Part shown: piece by piece, positions 17,299 to 25,655 of the stretch
Numbering within the stretch: the stretch's first letter is position 1
Layout of the letters: the number at the start of each line of letters is the position of its first letter
Source: SHAN690 sp023262195
GTDB taxonomy: Bacteria > Bacteroidota > Bacteroidia > Flavobacteriales_G > Salibacteraceae
Direction of reading: 5' to 3'
Assembly: GCA_038142005.1 (NCBI GenBank)
Contig: JAYQJE010000004.1
Span: 1-64,000, forward strand
Length of the DNA: 64,000 bases
Position numbers and translations under genes: made by a program
The notes under the pieces: model-generated
The model's input: only the letters and a program-made list of their open reading frames with translations
The model's database searches: none
Told to the model about the DNA's origin: nothing

Positions 17299-18093
17299 AT
17301 GGCTGATGGCTATGCCTTTTCAAGCATATTTCATGAGCAAAAACAACATCCATTGATTCGAAAGCTAAAATCGAGTTTACGTAGATATAGAAAGCGAAAC
17401 CAAATGCTTAGGTTTTATAGAGATCTGTTGCCACACGGGTCGTTGTGCTTTGATATCGGGGCTAATAAAGGAGACCGAACAAAGGTTTTCTTATATCTAG
17501 GAGCAGAGGTTGTGACCGTAGAGCCTGTATCCACAACCTTTGAGAAACTGAGCAATCAGTTTTCAGACAACCACAGAGTTAAACTCATGCATAAAGCCAT
17601 TGGAAGTGCACGCGGCAGAAAGGAAATTCATGTGGCCAATGTGAGTGATGTTAGCACGTTTAGTGCCGCCTTTATTCGCGAATACGCTGATCAAAAAGAG
17701 CACAACCTAAAATGGGATCACACAGAAATGGTTGATGTGATAACACTAGACAACCTGATTGAAGAGTTTGGTGAGCCAGCATTTTGTAAAATCGATGTCG
17801 AAGGCTACGAGTTAGAGGTTTTAAAAGGACTATCAAATCCCATCAACGCATTGAGCTTAGAGTACAATGCACGACTTAAATCAATGGCACTGGAGTGCCT
17901 CAATGAACTGGATCGGTTTCCGAACCGCTTGTTCAACTTTTCACCCTACGAGTCTATGCAGCTTTCGCTCGACCATTGGCACGAACCAAGCGCTTTTAAA
18001 GAATTCATCAAGAATCTTCCTTTGAGCATTGAGACAGGTGATATCTACGTAAAGGAAGCTCCGCCTAATGCAGAAGGTGAGCTCATTCGATAA
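17299..18093 (+). CDS. FkbM family methyltransferase
   Basis: SAM-dependent O-methyltransferase of the FkbM family. Motif I is CFDIGANKGD, the acidic motif II is VTVEPVS, and the C-terminal FkbM signature is FCKIDVEGYELEVLKGL. The 264-residue length is normal. Members methylate sugars or polyketides; the substrate here is unknown. The 3' end overlaps the convergent methyltransferase gene by 49 bp. The start ATG 17299 is supported by the distance to motif I. No signal peptide. Confidence 0.85.
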   Translation: MADGYAFSSIFHEQKQHPLIRKLKSSLRRYRKRNQMLRFYRDLLPHGSLCFDIGANKGDRTKVFLYLGAEVVTVEPVSTTFEKLSNQFSDNHRVKLMHKAIGSARGRKEIHVANVSDVSTFSAAFIREYADQKEHNLKWDHTEMVDVITLDNLIEEFGEPAFCKIDVEGYELEVLKGLSNPINALSLEYNARLKSMALECLNELDRFPNRLFNFSPYESMQLSLDHWHEPSAFKEFIKNLPLSIETGDIYVKEAPPNAEGELIR

Positions 18094-18743
18094 AGGGTTG
18101 TAACTATTCTTCCTTTGCCATCGGCCAAATCAATCGATAAGAGCATTTCATCTGATTTCACCTTCAGGTTAAATGGACTCGAAAGCAAATCCACTCCACT
18201 CTCCTTTTTTAACCGAATGCCTTGCCCAGAAACAATATCCAAGTTTGGATTGAATTGTCCGTTTGGCATGTGCTCAGTGACAATCACATATTGATAGGCT
18301 GATAATTTCTTTGCTATTCGCATTATTTCCGCGTTCGATAAATGCTGCAGCACTTGTCGAAGTATGACGCAATCAGCGCTTGGTAATTGATCCTCACTGA
18401 TATCAAGACAATCAAACTCTAAGTTCTGAAAGGCATATTCGAGTTTGTTCCGTGTAATCAATTCATCCACAATATCAACTCCAATATATTGGATAGTTAG
18501 GTCATGCAGTTGTCTACCAACATTAAAATCACCACAGCCTAAATCACATACTCGAATTGGCTGTGAAAAAGAAGTGAGAAATGAGCGCAGGACATGTATG
18601 TATGGGTCAACAAGCGATTTGTTATGAGAACCCATGCCAGAATAGAAATCATACTGGGCTCCACCCCATAAATGTTTCTCATAGATCTGCCGCATTACCG
18701 CTTTGGTGGGCCAAGGTTTTTTAATGCTGGATTTGAGAGCCAT
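18045..18743 (-). CDS. Class I SAM-dependent methyltransferase
   Basis: A 232-residue cytoplasmic methyltransferase with motif I VCDLGCGDFNVG, motif II YIGVDIVDEL and motif IV-like DCVILRQVLQHLS. It resembles methyltransferases found in glycan and surface-polysaccharide clusters. Its C-terminal 16 codons overlap the end of the FkbM gene on the other strand, so the two genes are tail-to-tail; the substrate is unknown. It lies 15 bp after queA on the same strand and could be co-transcribed with it. Confidence 0.8.
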   Translation of the reverse strand: MALKSSIKKPWPTKAVMRQIYEKHLWGGAQYDFYSGMGSHNKSLVDPYIHVLRSFLTSFSQPIRVCDLGCGDFNVGRQLHDLTIQYIGVDIVDELITRNKLEYAFQNLEFDCLDISEDQLPSADCVILRQVLQHLSNAEIMRIAKKLSAYQYVIVTEHMPNGQFNPNLDIVSGQGIRLKKESGVDLLSSPFNLKVKSDEMLLSIDLADGKGRIVTTLYRMSSPSALGGASFT

Positions 18744-18758
18744 AGAACAGTTCGAGAG

Positions 18759-19991
18759 TCATGGATTTCTAAAAAGAATGGAACTATCCCCAAAGCTTAA
18801 AAACCTAAAGTCGTTTTTTAAGGCATACTCGTACACCTTGCGCCAGTCATCACCAATGAACGATGCAACCAAAAGAAGCAGCGTGCTTTTGGGTTGATGA
18901 AAGTTTGTAATGAGTGCGTCTGCCAATCGTATAGTATATCCTAGGGCAATAATCAATTGTGTATTGCCACGTAAACGACCCAATTCTTTTCTGTGCATCC
19001 AAGCCAAAACATTGTCCAAAGCATCTTCAGCAGACACGCTCTGTTCGCTCAACTCATACGGGTCCCACTGGCCTAAAGTGAATGACTCAAGGCCTTGGTT
19101 TTCTTGTAATTTAACTCCAAACCAATAGATGCTTTCGATAGTTCGAAGCGAAGTAGTACCAACTGCTACTATACGGTTAGTTTTTACTGCGTTTCGCATT
19201 TGTTGCAGGGCATGCAATGACACGTCAATTTGCTCCTGATGCATTTCATGGTCTTGCATGGTATCGGATTTTACAGGCTTGAATGTGCCCGCGCCCACAT
19301 GAAGCGTAACGAAAATCGAACTGATGGACTGTGATTTCAAATCATCTAAAACCCGCTGTGTAAAATGCAAGCCTGCCGTAGGCGCAGCTACCGACCCATT
19401 AGCTTGAGCGTACATGGTCTGATAGCGCTCTTCATCCTCCACCTCAGCATCTCTATTGAGGTAAGGCGGTATAGGAAGAGTTCCCGCATCCTCAAGTACT
19501 TCAGCAAACGTACAGTCTCGGTTCCAGCTGAACTTCACTTCAAAGGAATCTTGCGTTCTTCCCAACATTTCCACTGTGAGTTCATACGATTGACCATCGG
19601 CTGAGATCGTTTGAGTAAGATCCTCTCCTACTTTGAATCGTTTGGCATTGCCGACCATTGTTTTCCAAACCACCGAACCTTTTTGATCAAATGCTTGTGT
19701 GATTTCTTTTGGGCTCAGTGGCTCTAGACAAAACACCTCGATATGGGCTCCTGTAGGTTTCTGAAAGAATAAACGAGCATGAATTACCCTGGTATCATTG
19801 AAAAATAGGCAATCACTGGATTCAAGTTCCTGGCTCAGTTCATTGAATATCCGATGCTGAATTTGTCCATTCTTATAGACCAGCAGTTTACTCTGATCAC
19901 GGGCTTCGAGTGGGTATTTGGCAATGCGCTGTTTAGGCAAATCATAAGTAAAATCTTCAATTGAAAGTGCTCGTGGATTGACCGAACTCAT
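18759..19991 (-). CDS. queA: S-adenosylmethionine:tRNA ribosyltransferase-isomerase
   Basis: Makes epoxyqueuosine in tRNA by transferring and isomerising the ribosyl part of SAM onto preQ1 at wobble position 34. Recognised by the N-terminal DFTYDLPKQRIAKYPLE, FNDTRVIHARLF, the central SVAAPTAGLHFT and VTLHVGAGTFKPV, and the C-terminal FHQPKSTLLLLVASFIG. At 410 residues it is longer than the enterobacterial enzyme (about 356), as is usual in Bacteroidota, with extra sequence around 280-320. The start ATG is preceded by no close coding sequence. Confidence 0.95.
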   Translation of the reverse strand: MSSVNPRALSIEDFTYDLPKQRIAKYPLEARDQSKLLVYKNGQIQHRIFNELSQELESSDCLFFNDTRVIHARLFFQKPTGAHIEVFCLEPLSPKEITQAFDQKGSVVWKTMVGNAKRFKVGEDLTQTISADGQSYELTVEMLGRTQDSFEVKFSWNRDCTFAEVLEDAGTLPIPPYLNRDAEVEDEERYQTMYAQANGSVAAPTAGLHFTQRVLDDLKSQSISSIFVTLHVGAGTFKPVKSDTMQDHEMHQEQIDVSLHALQQMRNAVKTNRIVAVGTTSLRTIESIYWFGVKLQENQGLESFTLGQWDPYELSEQSVSAEDALDNVLAWMHRKELGRLRGNTQLIIALGYTIRLADALITNFHQPKSTLLLLVASFIGDDWRKVYEYALKNDFRFLSFGDSSILFRNP

Positions 19992-20134
19992 GCAATATTA
20001 ATTTTCAAATTAGGGTGCAAATCAAAGCAATCATTATAATACGTTCAGATGAATGTGTAACTATTGATATTGAATTTCGTAATACAATAAATCTGATATG
20101 CTTCCACAGTTTCCATTTTAGTTAGACTATTCAG

Positions 20135-20203
20135 TCAAACGAAAAACACAACCAACAAAATGATTACGATTGTTCCACTCCAAATAAGCGTTTTCCATAA
20201 CAT
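20135..20203 (-). CDS. Possible 22-residue single-span membrane peptide
   Basis: In the otherwise empty 319 bp between queA and the next gene, a minus-strand ATG at 20203 opens 22 codons ending in TGA. The peptide starts MLWKT and continues with a run of Ile, Val, Leu and Phe, giving one strongly hydrophobic helix. An AT-rich TAATTTCA box lies just upstream. Such short hydrophobic peptides are real in many bacteria, but short ORFs also arise by chance. The rest of the intergenic region shows no other gene, tRNA or clear hairpin. Confidence 0.3.
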   Translation of the reverse strand: MLWKTLIWSGTIVIILLVVFFV

Positions 20204-20328
20204 AGTACAGTTTTGTTTGAACTGAAATTACTGCCTTAAATTCATCAAAAAGATGACCCTAATCATTTCATCGCATGGGATTTCGCAGTTGAAATGAACG
20301 TTTCATGTGAGTGGTTGTTAATCCTAAC

Positions 20329-20544
20329 ATGAAACCAATTAAAAACCTCATCGTAGGTGTCACCATATTCCTTGCCATCTATGCCGCCATGCCGCACCTA
20401 GACGCGAGCTACGATTCGGTGCTTTTCATGTTCATTCTGGGCAATGTACTCCTAGTTTGTAAGGTACATCAAATATTGAAAAACGGAATTGCTCCGAAAG
20501 AGAAGTTTAATGACGGATATTGGTATTCAGACATGGATAAATAA
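20329..20544 (+). CDS. Small membrane protein, function unknown
   Basis: A 71-residue protein from ATG 20329. It has two hydrophobic helices (IKNLIVGVTIFLAIYAAM and VLFMFILGNVLLVCKVHQIL) and a polar C-terminal tail ending WYSDMDK. An in-frame GTG at 20311 would extend it by six residues without adding a feature, so the ATG is preferred. It precedes the DUF2805-photolyase pair by 32 bp on the same strand and could be co-transcribed. No family is recognised. Confidence 0.65.
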   Translation: MKPIKNLIVGVTIFLAIYAAMPHLDASYDSVLFMFILGNVLLVCKVHQILKNGIAPKEKFNDGYWYSDMDK

Positions 20545-20576
20545 TACAGCAAGGAAAATCCGAGAGATACTGAATA

Positions 20577-20867
20577 GTGGGAACGTTGCATACACAGTTT
20601 ACTGATCGAGACATCGATCGCATCATTGAAATGGCCTGGGAAGATCGAACACCTTTCGAAGCTATTAAGTTTCAATTTGGCATTTCAGAGTCTGAGGTCA
20701 TCAAGATAATGCGTTCTGAATTGAAGTCATCCTCTTTCCGACTCTGGCGTAAGCGAGTAAATAGTGGTGTGAGTACAAAGCATGCCTCAAAGCGAAACCC
20801 AGATATAGACCGCTTCAAGTGCACACGGCAACGCCATATTTCAAACAATAAAATTTCAAAACGGTGA
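20577..20867 (+). CDS. DUF2805 (TIGR03643) family protein
   Basis: A 96-residue basic protein with DRIIEMAWEDRTPFEAIK, FGISESEVIKIMRSELK and a C-terminal KxxxSxxKISKR; the middle looks like a helix-turn-helix. Function is unknown. From memory, the family often neighbours cryptochrome/photolyase genes in Bacteroidota and Proteobacteria. Here its stop overlaps the start of the photolyase-like gene in GTGA, which implies translational coupling. The start is GTG 20577, since no in-frame ATG precedes the conserved DxDIDRII block. Confidence 0.85.
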   Translation: MGTLHTQFTDRDIDRIIEMAWEDRTPFEAIKFQFGISESEVIKIMRSELKSSSFRLWRKRVNSGVSTKHASKRNPDIDRFKCTRQRHISNNKISKR

Positions 20868-21979
20868 GTTTCCCCACGGATTTTACCAGCGTGTTCGAGC
20901 GCATAGAACAGATTAACCCTTCGGAATATGCTCGTACTCGAAATTTCAAGGATGGTGCTGTCACTCGCTTAAGTCCTTATATATCAAGGGGTGTGATATC
21001 AACCAAAGATGTGTTTGATCATATACTTTCATTAAAGCGACCTTGGAACTCGATTGAAAAGTTAGTTCAAGAACTTGCCTGGAGAGATTATTGGCAACAA
21101 GTGTGGATTCATGTGGGTGAGGAAATAAACACCGATCTAAGGCATCCGCAGGAGCCTATTGCCAATCACGAAATCAGTGATTCTATTGTGCAAGCAACCA
21201 CTGGGATACAAGCCATAGACGAGGCAATAGAAGAATTTTACGAGTCAGGGTATATGCATAATCACATGCGTATGTATGTGGCGAGTTTGGCCTGCAACAT
21301 AGCTCAATCCCACTGGCTGAATCCTGCTCATTGGATGTATGCTCATTTGCTTGATGGAGACTGGGCGAGCAATGCGCTGAGTTGGCAATGGGTGGCGGGC
21401 TCAAACGCAAATAAGAAGTACTATGCCAACCAAGAAAACATCAACAAGTATTTCAGCTCGAATCAACGTGGATCCTATCTTGATCTTTCGTATGAACAAA
21501 TACCAACGCAGCCCATACCGTGCGAATTGGAGCAAACAAGCAAATTTCAGCTGCACACCGCACTACCCGATAATACACCTGAGCTAAATCTCGACCCCAA
21601 CGTAGAAACCTTGGTCTACAACTATTACAATTTGGACCCGCGATGGCATGCTGGGGAAAACTACAATCGAGTTTTACTCCTTGAACCCAGCTTTTTCGAG
21701 CAATATCCTGTAACCCAACATGTACTCGACTTTTGCTTGAAACTATCGGAAAACATTAGTGATATCCAAATTTTCACGGGTTCTTTTGAAGCCCTTGCAA
21801 GTCAATCAAATCAAGCGTTGATTTATAAAGAACATCCCACAAACAAGCACTATAGAGGAGTTGAAGAACCCAGAGATTGGATGTTTCACGTCACGGGAAA
21901 CTACCGATCCTTTTTCGCTTTCTGGAAGAAATGCATGAAGTCATTCAAGAAACAGAAAGCATTATCGGAAGACGCTTAG
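20864..21979 (+). CDS. Cryptochrome/photolyase-related FAD-binding protein
   Basis: The first 200 or so residues are the FAD-binding domain of the photolyase family: RLSPYISRGVIS, LVQELAWRDYWQQVW, YMHNHMRMYVASL and GDWASNALSWQWVAGS, which line the flavin and substrate pocket. The usual N-terminal antenna alpha/beta domain is missing in front. After the FAD domain comes a further region of about 150 residues (VLLLEPSFFEQYPVTQHV, IQIFTGSFEAL) with an alternating strand-helix pattern. It could be a light-responsive or DNA-repair flavoprotein; activity is not proven. Start GTG 20864 overlaps DUF2805. Confidence 0.8.
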   Translation: MSFPTDFTSVFERIEQINPSEYARTRNFKDGAVTRLSPYISRGVISTKDVFDHILSLKRPWNSIEKLVQELAWRDYWQQVWIHVGEEINTDLRHPQEPIANHEISDSIVQATTGIQAIDEAIEEFYESGYMHNHMRMYVASLACNIAQSHWLNPAHWMYAHLLDGDWASNALSWQWVAGSNANKKYYANQENINKYFSSNQRGSYLDLSYEQIPTQPIPCELEQTSKFQLHTALPDNTPELNLDPNVETLVYNYYNLDPRWHAGENYNRVLLLEPSFFEQYPVTQHVLDFCLKLSENISDIQIFTGSFEALASQSNQALIYKEHPTNKHYRGVEEPRDWMFHVTGNYRSFFAFWKKCMKSFKKQKALSEDA

Positions 21980-21994
21980 CGCAGAAAAGTCATT

Positions 21995-22276
21995 CTAGGA
22001 AGTGACTTCCACGCCTTTCCAGAAGGCCACCGCATTTTCAATGCTCTTGGCCATGCTGCTTGTCTCTGGATAAAACCATGCAGCGTCTTCATTAACTGAA
22101 CCGTCTACTTCTGCCGAATAATAGGATGCTTCGCCTTTCCAATGGCACGTAGTTTTTGTATCGGACGGCTTAAAAAACTCCTTCTTGATAGAATCATGAG
22201 GGAAATAATGATTGCCTTCAATTACCGTAGTGTTATCGCTCTCTGCGATTACCTTTCCATTCCAAATTGCTTTCAT
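21995..22276 (-). CDS. DUF427 domain protein
   Basis: A 93-residue single-domain protein with the DUF427 pattern: WNGKVIAESDNT, GNHYFPHDSIK, TCHWKGEASYYS and a C-terminal YPETSSMAKSIENAVAFWKGV. The family is widespread and has a small beta-tent-like fold of unknown function. It is convergent with the photolyase-like gene, with a 15 bp gap. No signal peptide. Confidence 0.92.
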   Translation of the reverse strand: MKAIWNGKVIAESDNTTVIEGNHYFPHDSIKKEFFKPSDTKTTCHWKGEASYYSAEVDGSVNEDAAWFYPETSSMAKSIENAVAFWKGVEVTS

Positions 22277-22341
22277 AATATTTTATTGAAGTATTCGCTC
22301 GCTATTCCTTTCAGAACCGAGTCAAGTAATCAAATGTTCGA

Positions 22342-23103
22342 TCAAACAACCTGAAATCTTACCCGTCCGAGTTTTTCCACCTCTACTTGTACATCTGTAT
22401 CTGGTTTAAGAAACTCGGCAGCCGTAGCCGCTCCAGCCATTACAACATATCCAGCCTTAATTGGCTCGTTATACTGCTCAGCCAACCTTGTGGCGGCTTG
22501 CAACGATTTCCATGGGTCACCCAAAATAGCATTGGATGAACCAGCGGCAACAATCTCACCGTTAAAGGATAGCGTCATTTTTAGGTTAGCAATATCTCGT
22601 GTAGGTGTTTGCCACTCGCCTACGGCCAAACCAATGGATGAACAATTATCCGCCACCACATCTTCTAAGCTAAACTTGAAATTTTCATATCGCGAATCAA
22701 TGATTTCAGCTGCTGCCGCAATGCCATCCACATAATCATCCAAATCGTTCAACGCCACTTCACCTTCTATATCCTTCGATATTCTAAAGCATATCTCAGG
22801 TTCGGCTCTTGGATGAATGTATTTGCTCAAAGGTGTTTCTCCATCGTTATCGATCAGCATTGTGTGTGTGAGTCGCCCCCAAATCATATCGTGCACGCCC
22901 ATTTGCTTCATCTTGGCCTCGGATGTAAAACCCATTTTCAGCCCGATCATTTGCTCTCCGCGATTCAGTCGTTCGGCTATGGCCAACCGCTGAATTTCAT
23001 ATGCTTCATCCAATGTAAACTGATGGTCATTGCTCAATTGAGCAACAGGCCTAGCATCGGCAGCCGCCCGATCCAGTCGTTTCGCAAGTTCTAGTAAAGT
23101 CAT
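22342..23103 (-). CDS. 2-oxo-3-hexenedioate (4-oxalocrotonate) decarboxylase
   Basis: A Mg-dependent enzyme of the fumarylacetoacetate-hydrolase-like hydratase/decarboxylase family in the lower meta-cleavage pathway (DmpH/XylI/AmnD type). Signatures are IGLKMGFTSEAKMKQMGV, IWGRLTHTM, the metal-binding HPRAEPEICF and AAAEIIDSRYENFKF. The 253-residue length is typical. The related hydratase (DmpE) cannot be fully excluded. The 5' end... of the transcript lies upstream with the aldolase and dehydrogenase genes; its start overlaps the aldolase stop by 4 bp (ATGA), so it is the last gene of a coupled operon. Confidence 0.82.
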   Translation of the reverse strand: MTLLELAKRLDRAAADARPVAQLSNDHQFTLDEAYEIQRLAIAERLNRGEQMIGLKMGFTSEAKMKQMGVHDMIWGRLTHTMLIDNDGETPLSKYIHPRAEPEICFRISKDIEGEVALNDLDDYVDGIAAAAEIIDSRYENFKFSLEDVVADNCSSIGLAVGEWQTPTRDIANLKMTLSFNGEIVAAGSSNAILGDPWKSLQAATRLAEQYNEPIKAGYVVMAGAATAAEFLKPDTDVQVEVEKLGRVRFQVV

Positions 23104-24116
23104 TTCTCTTTATTATTTAACATGTCTAAGGCGACATCTACAATCATGTCTTCTTGACCGCCCACCATTTTACGTTTGCCCAGTTCCTCCAGTATATCTG
23201 CAGTATCGATCCCGTAGCGATCCGAGGCCTTTTCGGCATGCAGCAAAAAGCTTGAATAAACGCCAGCGTAACCGAGGGATAATGTCTCGCGGTCTACACG
23301 AACCGGACGGTGCTGAAGTGGCCTAATCACATCATCGGCAATATTCATGAGTTGCTTGAAATCACTGCCGTGGTCAGCATTCATGCGATTTAAAACAGCA
23401 ATAAGTACTTCGAGTGGACAATTTCCTGCTCCTGCTCCCATGCCCGCCAAAGAGGCATCAAGACGGGCAGCACCGTGTTTCATGGCCACAATCGTATTTG
23501 CCACACCCAAACCCAAGTTGTGGTGACAATGGATACCGATTTCCGTGGTTGGCTTCAACACATCTTTAAACGCCTTCATTCTATCTTCAACATCATCCAT
23601 TAAAAGCGCTCCGGCAGAGTCGGTTACATATACACAGTCTGCTCCATAGCTTTCCATAAGCAAGGCCTGTTCCGCCAATTTGGTCGGTTCATTCATATGG
23701 GCCATCATTAAGAATCCTCCCACATCCATGCCTAGATCTTTGGCAGCGGCTATATGCTGTGCGCCAATATCCGCCTCGGTGCAGTGTGTAGCGATACGAA
23801 CCGATTCTACACCTAATGCGTGCGCCTTTTTCAAGTCTTCAATGGTGCCTATACCAGGTAATAGTAAAGTCGTGAGACGAGCATGCTTTAGCTTTTCTCT
23901 CAGTCCATTGAGCCACTCCCAGTCGGTGTGAGCACCAAACCCATAATTAAAACTTGAACCAGAAAGCCCGTCACCGTGTGCTACTTCAATGGCGTCAACA
24001 CCAGCTCTATCCAATGCCACAGCGATATCGTGCACCTGATCCTTGGTGTATTGATGCCTAATGGCATGCATTCCATCTCTGAGTGTTACATCCTGAATGT
24101 AAAGTTTCTTATCCAT
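23100..24116 (-). CDS. dmpG: 4-hydroxy-2-oxovalerate aldolase
   Basis: Class II pyruvate aldolase of the HMGL-like family; it splits 4-hydroxy-2-oxopentanoate into pyruvate and acetaldehyde. The N-terminal DVTLRDGMHAIRHQYT carries the metal-binding Asp and catalytic Arg, and metal-binding histidines lie in IGIHCHHNLGLGVAN; GAGAGNCPLE is the typical glycine-rich segment. The C-terminal domain (from about 270) forms the interface with the acylating dehydrogenase to channel acetaldehyde. It overlaps the dehydrogenase gene by 8 bp and the decarboxylase gene by 4 bp. Length 338 is normal. Confidence 0.96.
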   Translation of the reverse strand: MDKKLYIQDVTLRDGMHAIRHQYTKDQVHDIAVALDRAGVDAIEVAHGDGLSGSSFNYGFGAHTDWEWLNGLREKLKHARLTTLLLPGIGTIEDLKKAHALGVESVRIATHCTEADIGAQHIAAAKDLGMDVGGFLMMAHMNEPTKLAEQALLMESYGADCVYVTDSAGALLMDDVEDRMKAFKDVLKPTTEIGIHCHHNLGLGVANTIVAMKHGAARLDASLAGMGAGAGNCPLEVLIAVLNRMNADHGSDFKQLMNIADDVIRPLQHRPVRVDRETLSLGYAGVYSSFLLHAEKASDRYGIDTADILEELGKRKMVGGQEDMIVDVALDMLNNKEK

Positions 24117-25041
24117 TGATCACCTCCTTCTTAATCATGCGCTCTCCAGTAGCCATGGCTGCGCTTGTCATAATATCAAGGTTGCCAGCATATTCGGGTA
24201 AATAATGACCCGCGCCAACCACCTTTAGGAATACGGTAGTCTTTAGCCCATGTACATGACCGATCCCTTCAATAAACACTGGGCTCGATGGTGGAATTTC
24301 TTCAAACTGTACCTCTTGGTGCAACTCATATCCCGGCACATATTTCTGTACCTCTGCCACCATTTTGTGAATACTTTCTTTGACGGCCACCTCGTCTGCT
24401 TTCTCGCTGAGTGTAAAAACCGTATCTCGCATCACGAGCGGTGGCTCTGCAGGGTTTAATATGATGATTGCCTTGCCTTTCTTCGCACCGCCCACCGCCT
24501 CTATGGCCTGAGCTGTGGTGTCCGTAAACTCATCAATATTTGCTCGCGTACCTGGTCCTGCACTTTTGCTCGAAATTGATGCCACAATCTCACCGTAGTG
24601 CACCTTAGCCACTCTTGAAACAGCAGCTACCATTGGAATAGTAGCCTGTCCACCGCATGTAACCATATTTACGTTGTCCAACTCCAAATGCTCCTCCGCG
24701 TTTACAGGTGGAATCAAATAAGGACCGATAGCAGCAGGTGTAAGGTCTACCATTCGTTTTCCAAAAGGCTTAAGCTTTTCGTAATTGTAAGCGTGTGCCT
24801 TGGCGGAGGTGGCGTCAAATACGAGGTCAATATCATTGAACTCTGGCATTGCGATTAATCCATCTACGCCTTCATGCGTGGTGGCTACGCTCATACGCTG
24901 AGCACGTGCGAGTCCATCCGAATTTGGATCGATGCCCACCATCACGCCCATTTCTAGGGCATCAGAGGTGCGCAATATCTTGATCATGAGATCAGTGCCA
25001 ATATTGCCCGAACCAATAATTGCAACTTTTGATTTTTTCAT
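24109..25041 (-). CDS. dmpF: Acetaldehyde dehydrogenase (acetylating)
   Basis: Converts acetaldehyde, NAD+ and CoA to acetyl-CoA and forms a complex with the aldolase. The Rossmann motif is AIIGSGNIGTDLM, the catalytic cysteine lies in VNMVTCGGQATIPMV, and SKSAGPGTRANIDEFT is the conserved active-site loop. The 310-residue length is typical for DmpF/BphJ. First gene of the three-gene lower meta-cleavage operon in this window; a TlpA-like gene lies 29 bp upstream on the same strand and may share the transcript. Confidence 0.96.
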   Translation of the reverse strand: MKKSKVAIIGSGNIGTDLMIKILRTSDALEMGVMVGIDPNSDGLARAQRMSVATTHEGVDGLIAMPEFNDIDLVFDATSAKAHAYNYEKLKPFGKRMVDLTPAAIGPYLIPPVNAEEHLELDNVNMVTCGGQATIPMVAAVSRVAKVHYGEIVASISSKSAGPGTRANIDEFTDTTAQAIEAVGGAKKGKAIIILNPAEPPLVMRDTVFTLSEKADEVAVKESIHKMVAEVQKYVPGYELHQEVQFEEIPPSSPVFIEGIGHVHGLKTTVFLKVVGAGHYLPEYAGNLDIMTSAAMATGERMIKKEVING

Positions 25042-25070
25042 CTCCGTATGTGTTATGGCAAAGATTGAAT

Positions 25071-25655
25071 TTAAGACCGACTCAAGGCATCCAATTCCTC
25101 AATTATATCCTCATCACTCCAATTGGCCGCCCCAATGTGCTTATAGACCAGCTTGCCCTGTGCATTAAGCATAAATGATGCGGGTATGGACTCGTGTTCG
25201 AACTCGGGCGGGTTGCGTGATTTTTGCATGTAAAACGGATAGTCATACTTTGTTGATTCAATGAACTTATAGTATTCGCGCTCGGCTTCCCTTGTGATAA
25301 ACAAAAACTGAATATGTGGCAGTGCGTCCTGCATTGCTTGCATAGATCTGAACTCAGCAAGGCATGGCCCACACCAACTTGCGTAGAAATTGATGAAAAT
25401 GGGCTTTCCCTCCATTTCACTCAGTAGGAAATCATTTCCATCTGCATCCATCAATTGAAAAGGAAAATCAAGAACATTCTTATCCGCACTCTCTTCTTCT
25501 ATTTCATTGGATGGGGAGAACAAGAACACACTTTGAATTTGAACTCTGATCCATTTCCCAACTGGAGTGAAAAACAACACACCCAATATTGCGAGAAACA
25601 CAACATTCTTAAACCATTCCTTTTTCCAAATTCTTTTCTCCATCGGTTTATCCAA
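25071..25655 (-). CDS. Membrane-anchored TlpA/ResA-like thioredoxin
   Basis: A single N-terminal membrane helix (FKNVVFLAILGVLFF) anchors a periplasmic thioredoxin domain with the active site ASWCGPCLAEF and a cis-proline region ESIPASFML. It probably reduces or oxidises periplasmic protein thiols, for example during cytochrome c maturation or oxidative stress. The start is ATG 25655, overlapping the csaA end by 8 bp; an internal ATG at 25643 is equally possible. The 194-residue length fits the family. Confidence 0.88.
   Translation of the reverse strand: MDKPMEKRIWKKEWFKNVVFLAILGVLFFTPVGKWIRVQIQSVFLFSPSNEIEEESADKNVLDFPFQLMDADGNDFLLSEMEGKPIFINFYASWCGPCLAEFRSMQAMQDALPHIQFLFITREAEREYYKFIESTKYDYPFYMQKSRNPPEFEHESIPASFMLNAQGKLVYKHIGAANWSDEDIIEELDALSRS

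Noticed and set aside
19992..20310. A preQ1 riboswitch or tRNA near queA.
   Set aside because: The gap lies before the queA start but shows no clear stem-loop with a preQ1-type A-rich tail and no cloverleaf; nothing beyond a possible short ORF can be supported.
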